A stretch of DNA of 19,598 nucleotides from assembly GCA_030150135.1 (NCBI GenBank), contig JASLGO010000097.1, forward strand, positions 1-19,598. Reading direction: 5' to 3'. Position numbers and translations under genes: made by a program. Under the pieces are notes generated by a model. That model ran no database searches, had not been told where the DNA came from, and saw only the letters and a program-made list of their open reading frames with translations. Position 1 is the first letter of the stretch. Each line of letters begins with the position of its first letter. Below are positions 14,598 through 19,598 of the stretch, one piece after another. Source of the stretch: Aquirhabdus sp. (GTDB taxonomy: Bacteria > Pseudomonadota > Gammaproteobacteria > Pseudomonadales > Moraxellaceae).

Positions 14598-15170
14598 ATG
14601 GCAACCGATACAATAAACGATACTGCAAAAACACATCAGCGTTTGATCTGGATTGATCTGGAAATGACTGGTCTGGATACCGATAACGATCAGATCATTG
14701 AAATTGCGACGATTGTCACTGATGAAAATCTCAACATCTTGGCAGAAGGACCTGTTCTAGCCGTTCATCAATCGGATATCGTGTTGAATGCCATGGATGA
14801 ATGGAATACGCGTCAACATGGTCAATCAGGCCTAATTGAACGTGTTCGTCGCAGTACTAAATCTGCGCGTGACGTTGAATTAGAAACTTTAGAGTTTCTC
14901 AAAAAATGGGTTGAACCAAAAAAATCCCCAATGTGCGGCAATTCAATCTGCCAAGATCGCCGCTTTATGCATCGCCTAATGCCTGAACTGGAGCAATTTT
15001 TCCACTATCGCAACTTAGATGTGTCATCGGTTAAAGAGTTGGCTCGCCGCTGGAGACCAGAACTGATGGCAGGCTTAAAGAAAGACGCAAGCCATCTGGC
15101 AATGGATGATATTCGCGACTCAATCAAGGAGTTGAGATATTACCGTGAATATTTTTTCCGTATGAATTGA
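14598..15170 (+). CDS. orn: Oligoribonuclease
   Basis: A 3'-5' exonuclease that degrades RNA dinucleotides, including pGpG from c-di-GMP breakdown, to mononucleotides. The start is ATG 14598 (MATDTINDTAK), preceded by AGAGA; upstream ATGs reaching 14481 would add 39 residues unlike the family. The protein is 190 residues. The DEDDh catalytic set is complete: D20 and E22 in WIDLEMTGLD, D120 in SICQDRRFM, H166 and D171 in SHLAMDDIRDS, with the same spacing as in E. coli Orn. The C-terminal YYREYFF is typical. A small unknown gene follows 38 bases downstream and may share its transcript. The PilZ protein in this window gives a loose c-di-GMP link, but that is only thematic. Confidence 0.97.
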   Translation: MATDTINDTAKTHQRLIWIDLEMTGLDTDNDQIIEIATIVTDENLNILAEGPVLAVHQSDIVLNAMDEWNTRQHGQSGLIERVRRSTKSARDVELETLEFLKKWVEPKKSPMCGNSICQDRRFMHRLMPELEQFFHYRNLDVSSVKELARRWRPELMAGLKKDASHLAMDDIRDSIKELRYYREYFFRMN

Positions 15171-15208
15171 AATTGATAATATTAAATTGAGAGCGGAGCC
15201 TCGAAAAA

Positions 15209-15514
15209 ATGTCAGAACAGGCTGTTATTATTAACTTTCAATATGGCTCGACAGATTTTGATCCATTATTCTCTCTAGAAGATGAGATTGAAAAAGCTAT
15301 TGAGTCCAATGGAGTTGGCGAATTTGACGGCGATGAAATTGCCGTCGACGGCAGCGATGGTCGGCTTTATATGTATGGTTCAGATGCGGACGCACTTTTT
15401 GCCGTTGTGAAGCCCATTCTTGAATCATCACGTTTTATGAAAAATGCGATTGCTCAGCTCCGATACGGCCCACCAGAAGATGGCGTTAGAGAAATTATAG
15501 TTAAGATTACATGA
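15209..15514 (+). CDS. Small acidic conserved protein of unknown function
   Basis: A 101-residue cytoplasmic protein without signal peptide or membrane segment. The start is ATG 15209, with GGAG about ten bases upstream. It is acidic in its first half. Visible landmarks are FSLEDEIEKAIESNGVGE, DGDEIAVDGSDGRLYMYG (about 40-57), a helix FAVVKPILES, and LRYGPPEDGVREIIVKIT at the end. This alternation suggests a small alpha/beta fold. I recall similar hypothetical proteins in many bacteria but no functional name. It follows orn by 38 bases on the same strand and ends at a terminator-like hairpin, so orn plus this gene may be one unit. Immunity-type or standalone accessory protein are both open. 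Confidence 0.8.
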   Translation: MSEQAVIINFQYGSTDFDPLFSLEDEIEKAIESNGVGEFDGDEIAVDGSDGRLYMYGSDADALFAVVKPILESSRFMKNAIAQLRYGPPEDGVREIIVKIT

Positions 15515-15562
15515 TATTTCACATTTTCTAATACCAAACTGAAACGTCAAAGTATCAACAAA

Positions 15563-15601
15563 GTAGGCTGAGGCAAGCCCACAGCCTACGCATATTTTTT
15601 T
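15563..15601 (+). terminator. Rho-independent terminator after the small unknown gene
   Basis: Gtaggctg (15563-15570) pairs perfectly with cagcctac (15582-15589) around an 11-base loop, followed by a T run at 15595-15601. It would end plus-strand transcription from orn and the small gene before the convergent hydrolase. Confidence 0.75.
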
Positions 15602-15618
15602 ATGACTAACGTCATTTA

Positions 15619-16410
15619 TCAAGACGCCAACCACGCCGCAACTTGCTGATTAAACTCATCCGCCGCCTCGACTTGCACCCAATGCCCCGATTTAAAAGCT
15701 GAAACTCGATTCTGCGGTTGTGCAGCAAGAGCCTCCGTCCATTGTTTAGAATGAAACATAAACGGTTTTTTCAGTGCATAGGCAAAAAACATTGGGCATT
15801 CTGGCTTGAAGTTTTTGGCTTTTTTATAAGAACCATAAGCACCAAACCATTGAATATAATATGGATACCCCATATCTGAACCAATATGCTGTGGATCAGC
15901 CTGCGCACCTAGAAACTTTGCCGTAGCGCGCGCGATCTTATCACCCGCTGCGCCACCTAATTTCCAAGCGCCCGCTAAAGTCATTTGATAGCTGAAAATC
16001 ATTGCTTTGGCTTTTGTGGTCAACGACTGCAAGAACTCCTTAGACTTCGCATCACCAATATCAATACCAACAATCTTCGCCACACGATTCGGATATTGCA
16101 TATAGTACTGATAACCAAAGAAACAGCCCCAATCATGCAACATCAGATTCACTTTCTGGTCAGGACTCACCTGATCAACAATCTGACGCAAGATTTCAGT
16201 CGTCTCAGCCAATGAATACGCTCGACGCGGCTGACTGACATCAAAACCCGGAAAAGTGAAATAAACACAGCGGTAATTTTTCTTAAAGAAATGAATCTGT
16301 TTCGACCAAATACGATAGGTATCAGGCCAACCGTGAATCATCACAATCGTTTCTAGCCCCTCGCCTTCTACAAAAACCTCAACACCCGCAATATTGTATT
16401 GTTTCTTCAT
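15619..16410 (-). CDS. Alpha/beta hydrolase, epoxide hydrolase/haloalkane dehalogenase-like
   Basis: A 263-residue soluble alpha/beta-fold hydrolase. The oxyanion-hole motif HGWPDTYRIW starts at residue 26. The nucleophile elbow reads LMLHDWGCFFGY, with Asp93 in place of the Ser of esterases, and the catalytic histidine is in SGHWVQVE (His243). The HGxP, HDWG and GHW combination is typical of epoxide hydrolases and dehalogenases. A cap domain lies at about 125-215, and PYYIQWFGAYGSY inside it may line the active site. The true substrate cannot be told from sequence; epoxide hydrolysis or dehalogenation is a family-level guess. It is a single gene about 300 bases downstream of metG with a terminator between them, so it should have its own promoter. 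The start is ATG 16408-16410. Confidence 0.85.
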   Translation of the reverse strand: MKKQYNIAGVEVFVEGEGLETIVMIHGWPDTYRIWSKQIHFFKKNYRCVYFTFPGFDVSQPRRAYSLAETTEILRQIVDQVSPDQKVNLMLHDWGCFFGYQYYMQYPNRVAKIVGIDIGDAKSKEFLQSLTTKAKAMIFSYQMTLAGAWKLGGAAGDKIARATAKFLGAQADPQHIGSDMGYPYYIQWFGAYGSYKKAKNFKPECPMFFAYALKKPFMFHSKQWTEALAAQPQNRVSAFKSGHWVQVEAADEFNQQVAAWLAS

Positions 16411-16543
16411 TTTGAAAATCTCAACTATTGATCGAACAAAACATTCTTAAAATTCGTGCTTAGTTAAACATTTTTTATATCAACATTGACTGCCATTTTT
16501 TAACCGCGTCAGTCAATTATTACAACAATTACTCTGCATCTAA

Positions 16544-16569
16544 GTTTACTGAGCGGAGTCGAAGTAAAC
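16544..16569 (+). repeat. Palindromic repeat unit containing TGAGCGGAGTCGAA
   Basis: Gtttac (16544-16549) and gtaaac (16564-16569) are exact inverted arms around tgagcggagtcgaa. Elements with a GAGCGGAGTCGAA-type core are, from memory, scattered in many bacterial genomes as short intergenic palindromes. Confidence 0.55.
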
Positions 16570-16600
16570 ATCTACACCTATTACTGTTCTGAAAGCGTAC

Positions 16601-16622
16601 ATTTCAACTCCGCTTAATGAGC
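16601..16622 (-). repeat. Degenerate inverted copy of the GCGGAGT repeat
   Basis: Read on the minus strand, TAAGCGGAGTTGAAAT matches the core of the unit at 16550-16565 at 13 of 16 positions, in the opposite orientation. The flanking arms are not kept. Confidence 0.45.
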
Positions 16623-16646
16623 TTTCCTCATTTCATTCATTTCTAA

Positions 16647-16685
16647 AATAAAAAAGGCCGATTTTTGAAATCAGCCTCTTTTTTT
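16647..16685 (-). terminator. Rho-independent terminator of metG
   Basis: Ggccgattt (16656-16664) pairs with aaatcagcc (16668-16676) with one G-T wobble around ttg. On the minus strand a T-rich run follows (complement of 16647-16655); a T run on the other side could also serve the plus strand. Confidence 0.8.
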
Positions 16686-16707
16686 ACAATCGTCAATACC
16701 GCGCGAA

Positions 16708-18789
16708 TTAACTCACACGATCGCCCGCTTTCGCGCCGCTATCAGGCGACAATAAGAAAATCCCATCATCATTTCCCGCCGCCAAAACCATACCGTTTGA
16801 CATGCCAAAACGCATCTTACGCGGCGCAAGGTTCGCCACGACAACCGTCAAGCGATTGATCAATGCTTCAGGCGCATACGCGCCACGAATGCCACTAAAC
16901 ACGGTACGCGGCTCAGCTTCGCCTGCATCTAAGGTTAATTGCAGGAGTTTGTCAGAACCTTCAACCGTTTCCGCATTCAGGATTTTTGCGACACGCAGTT
17001 CGACTTTCAGGAAGTCTTCAATGCCGATGACACCACCAGCAGCTTCTGGTGCTGAAGCTTTGGTTGACTTGGTCTCGGCTTTTTTGGCTTCAGCTTTCTT
17101 AGCAACAGGTGCAGCAGCAGGCACACCTAAAGTTTCTTTGGATGCTTCAACCATTAAATCCACTTTGTCTTTATCAACACGCTGCATCAAAGGTTGGAAG
17201 GTCTCAATACCATGATCGAGCATGATGTCAAAACGACTATCCCAATCCATTGATTTCAAATTCAAAAACGACTGAACTTGTGATGCCATGATTGGCAGAA
17301 TTGGTGACAAGTAAATCATCAATTGACGGAACAGATTCAAACCTGTTGAGCAGACTGCATGAACTTCGTGTTCCATACCTTCTTGCTTAGCAAGTGCCCA
17401 AGGTTTTTTCTCATCAATATACTGATTTGCACGATCAGCTAGCGCCATGATGTCGCGAATTGCACGACTAAACTCGCGCTGTTCATACGCTTGCCCAATC
17501 GCTGCGCCTGCGTCAATAAAGTCTTTGAGCAATTGCGGTTCGCTCGATGTTGGCGACAATTTGCCATCAAATTTCTTGCTAATGAATCCTGCACAACGGC
17601 TGGCAATATTGACGACTTTACCGACCAAATCGCTGTTTACTTTTAAGGTAAAATCTTCGAGATTCAGGTCAATATCTTCGACCGTATCCGACAATTTGCT
17701 CGCAAAGTAGTAGCGTAGATATTCAGGGTTCAAATGCTCCAAGTACGTTTCAGCTTTAATAAACGTACCGCGCGACTTACTCATTTTTTCTTTATTGACA
17801 GTCAAGAAACCATTCGCAAAAATCGCAGTTGGCGTGCGATAGCCTGCACCTTCGAGCATTGCAGGCCAGAACAATGAATGGAAATAAACAATGTCTTTAC
17901 CGATGAAATGATACAGCTCGGTCTTGCTGTCTTTGGCAAAGTATTCATCAAAATCTAAATCGTGACGCTTGCCGCACAAATGCTCAAAACTCGCCATATA
18001 GCCAATTGGCGCATCGACCCAGACGTAGAAATATTTGTTTGGCGCATCAGGAATTTCAAAACCGAAATACGGCGCGTCACGCGAAATATCCCAGTCGGTC
18101 AGACCTGACTCGAACCATTCACCAAGTTTGTTGCTAATACTGCTTTGCAAGCGACCTTCGCCACGCGTCCACTCTTGCAGGAAGTCAGTGAAGTTTGGCA
18201 ATTGGAAAAAGTAGTGTTCGGATTCTTTTTCAACAGGCGCAGCACCGCTGAGTGTTGAGAATGGATTTTTCAGTTCAGTGGCATTGTAGGTACTGCCACA
18301 GACTTCGCAGGAATCACCATATTGATCTTTTGCACCACACTTCGGGCATTCGCCTTTAATGAAACGGTCGGCGAGGAACAGACCTTTTTCAGGGTCAAAC
18401 AACTGACGGACAGGACGCGACGTGATATGTCCCGCATCGCGATTGGCAAGGTAAATTTCACGCGAACGCTTACGATTTTCTTCACTATGAGTCGAGTGAT
18501 ATTGATCAAAACCCACATAAAAACCCGCAAAATCGCGCTCATGTTCACGTTGAACTTGTGCAATTTGCTGTTCTGGCGTTACGCCATTTGCTTCAGCTTT
18601 GAGCATGATCGCCGTGCCGTGCGCGTCATCGCCACAGACATAAGTCACTTGATGACCTTGCGCGCGCATCGCCCGCACCCAAATATCGGTTTGGATATAA
18701 CCGACCAAATGGCCTAAATGAATCGGGCCATTGGCATACGGCAATGCACTGGTGACAAGGATTTTGCGATCTGACCTAGACTTAGACAC
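16708..18789 (-). CDS. metG: Methionyl-tRNA synthetase with C-terminal tRNA-binding domain
   Basis: Charges tRNA-Met with methionine for initiation and elongation. The protein is 693 residues, close to E. coli MetG (677). The HIGH-type motif HLGH is at 24-27 after ALPYANGPI. The zinc knuckle uses Cys148, Cys151, Cys161 and Cys164. KMSKS is at 335-339. The anticodon-binding helical domain follows to about 545. A Lys/Ala-rich linker (about 555-585) leads to a C-terminal OB-fold of about 105 residues (IEDFLKVELRVAKI to GAKAGDRVS), the dimerising tRNA-binding domain. The start is a GTG at 18787-18789 with a weak GAG nine bases upstream; no in-frame ATG fits better. It is divergent from mrp, the arrangement seen in many gammaproteobacteria including E. 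coli. Confidence 0.98.
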   Translation of the reverse strand: MSKSRSDRKILVTSALPYANGPIHLGHLVGYIQTDIWVRAMRAQGHQVTYVCGDDAHGTAIMLKAEANGVTPEQQIAQVQREHERDFAGFYVGFDQYHSTHSEENRKRSREIYLANRDAGHITSRPVRQLFDPEKGLFLADRFIKGECPKCGAKDQYGDSCEVCGSTYNATELKNPFSTLSGAAPVEKESEHYFFQLPNFTDFLQEWTRGEGRLQSSISNKLGEWFESGLTDWDISRDAPYFGFEIPDAPNKYFYVWVDAPIGYMASFEHLCGKRHDLDFDEYFAKDSKTELYHFIGKDIVYFHSLFWPAMLEGAGYRTPTAIFANGFLTVNKEKMSKSRGTFIKAETYLEHLNPEYLRYYFASKLSDTVEDIDLNLEDFTLKVNSDLVGKVVNIASRCAGFISKKFDGKLSPTSSEPQLLKDFIDAGAAIGQAYEQREFSRAIRDIMALADRANQYIDEKKPWALAKQEGMEHEVHAVCSTGLNLFRQLMIYLSPILPIMASQVQSFLNLKSMDWDSRFDIMLDHGIETFQPLMQRVDKDKVDLMVEASKETLGVPAAAPVAKKAEAKKAETKSTKASAPEAAGGVIGIEDFLKVELRVAKILNAETVEGSDKLLQLTLDAGEAEPRTVFSGIRGAYAPEALINRLTVVVANLAPRKMRFGMSNGMVLAAGNDDGIFLLSPDSGAKAGDRVS

Positions 18790-18951
18790 TTAAACTTACT
18801 CATATTTATAACCAATATGCGTAATATAGCAAAACTAAGCTTTAATCGCCTGTGCTATTGCGGCTGGAAATTGATAAAATTAGTGCCATTCAAAGCAGTC
18901 CAAGAAATCAATCGGAAAAGCAACCGCCGAAAAGCAACTCAGGAAATTCCC

Positions 18952-19598
18952 ATGCTCGACAAAATCAAAAATCTTTTTGCCCAAACATCCGATGGCAGCG
19001 CGCCTGTGCAAAAAGAAAATACTCCAACTGAATCGATCATCGTCGAGCCAACTGATGCGCTGATTCAGGATATATTGGTTGCAACATTGTTTGATGGATC
19101 AACACAAACCATCGCATCTGCGACAACCAAAATCGAGCTGAATGGCCGAATCCTCAATTTAAATATTAAACTCCCGATCGGTTTTAAAGGCGATCCTCAA
19201 GCCTTGCATGACAAATTAGCCAATGCTCTAGAACCGATTGGCGTTCAGGAAGTGAATCTGCATCTCATCCAGCAAAAAATCTCTGGCGATGCCAAACCTG
19301 CACAACCTGCCATTCCCCCTGAAAATAAACTCCCTATCGTGACCGATGCCAGCGCGCCAGTACCAACATCGACACCGACACGTCCAGTGCCACCAAAGCA
19401 AACCGAACTGAAAGCCCACCCGCGCATTCGTCACATCATCGTTGTGGCATCAGGTAAAGGTGGTGTCGGGAAATCGACAACTGCCGTCAACCCGTGGTCG
19501 TTCGCTCCGCTGCGCCTGCCGCCGCTGCCGACGACGCCGACGCTCGCGATCCTCGTCGCGGCGATCCCGGCGTTCGCGGCGCCGCCGCCGCCCCGTCC
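18952..19598 (+). CDS. mrp: Fe-S cluster carrier ATPase Mrp/ApbC, N-terminal part; frame becomes foreign after about 19491
   Basis: A P-loop ATPase that binds and transfers Fe-S clusters. The start is ATG 18952, with AGGA at 18941-18944; the frame is open to the window end without a stop, 215 codons. An N-terminal MIP18-like region (about 38-105, from ALIQDILVATLF) is followed by a Pro/Thr-rich linker and IIVVASGKGGVGKSTTAVN, the deviant Walker A motif of the Mrp/MinD class, at about 162-180. The family normally continues with LALAL and the GLLDADIYGPS segment. Here it reads PWSFAPLRLPPLP instead, and the DNA becomes about 80% GC. Genuine mrp sequence therefore appears to end near 19491, most likely at an assembly join. 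The divergent metG neighbour supports the mrp identity. Confidence 0.88.
   Translation, partial: MLDKIKNLFAQTSDGSAPVQKENTPTESIIVEPTDALIQDILVATLFDGSTQTIASATTKIELNGRILNLNIKLPIGFKGDPQALHDKLANALEPIGVQEVNLHLIQQKISGDAKPAQPAIPPENKLPIVTDASAPVPTSTPTRPVPPKQTELKAHPRIRHIIVVASGKGGVGKSTTAVNPWSFAPLRLPPLPTTPTLAILVAAIPAFAAPPPPR
19492..19598. other. High-GC tail not continuous with the rest of the window
   Basis: By count 86 of these 107 bases are G or C (about 80%), against the mid-40s elsewhere. The change is sharp and falls in the middle of the mrp gene, straight after its Walker A codons. The tail has no stop in the mrp frame but codes for Pro/Ala/Leu-rich residues unlike any Mrp. The tail is too short to name its source; a high-GC organism is implied. 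Confidence 0.8.

Larger units (their letters stand above)
16411..16655. other. Spacer between metG and the hydrolase
   Basis: No coding sequence is visible. The half near the hydrolase is AT-rich and should carry its promoter, though no clear -35/-10 pair was found. The half near metG holds two inverted copies of a GCGGAGTyGAA repeat, then the metG terminator. Confidence 0.5.

Noticed and set aside
16802..18717. Plus-strand open frames of 87-137 codons opposite metG
   Set aside because: They are antisense shadows of a complete, motif-verified methionyl-tRNA synthetase.
1..19598. Search for tRNA or rRNA genes, CRISPR arrays, insertion sequences or toxin-antitoxin pairs
   Set aside because: No cloverleaf-like sequence, regular repeat-spacer array, transposase or matching small gene pair was recognised by eye.

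Overview
The window looks like a chromosomal segment of a gammaproteobacterium, most likely of the family Moraxellaceae (Acinetobacter and relatives). This rests on recognisable protein sequences (LolD/LolC, Dcd, SecB, RsgA, Orn, MetG, Mrp), the conserved yibN-grxC-secB order, and secreted proteins that resemble, from memory, the DUF6160/'Fil' proteins of Acinetobacter. Base composition is moderate (mid-40s % GC by eye) until about base 19491. There it jumps abruptly to about 80% GC inside the mrp gene, probably an assembly chimera or foreign join.

Layout from left to right. Bases 1-1894 hold lolD (its last few codons are cut off by the window edge) and lolC, an overlapping minus-strand pair for outer-membrane lipoprotein release. 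A plus-strand gene for an atypical PilZ-domain protein follows (2226-2855), closed by a perfect 24-bp two-way terminator. Bases 2989-9589 are a 6.6-kb minus-strand operon of four secreted, Thr/Ser/Asn/Gly-rich proteins of 587, 251, 808 and 522 residues. Each has a signal peptide followed directly by the same short motif, roughly [LM][QE]xxxDxx[LM]SxxxG, and all mature-region cysteines occur in close pairs. This operon is the most unusual part of the window. It has a candidate promoter with a palindrome over the predicted transcription start.

The next block is minus-strand housekeeping: dcd (dCTP deaminase), an MscS-family channel, then a terminator and the yibN-grxC-secB operon (membrane rhodanese, glutaredoxin 3, export chaperone). 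RsgA, the ribosome-assembly GTPase, is divergent from orn (oligoribonuclease). Orn is followed on the plus strand by a small acidic protein of unknown function.

The right end has a minus-strand alpha/beta hydrolase with an Asp-type nucleophile, a 297-bp spacer carrying two inverted copies of a short repeat, metG (methionyl-tRNA synthetase with its C-terminal tRNA-binding domain), and divergently the start of mrp/apbC (Fe-S cluster carrier ATPase). The mrp frame departs from its family right after the Walker A motif, where the high-GC tail begins. No tRNA, rRNA, CRISPR array, insertion sequence or prophage gene was seen.
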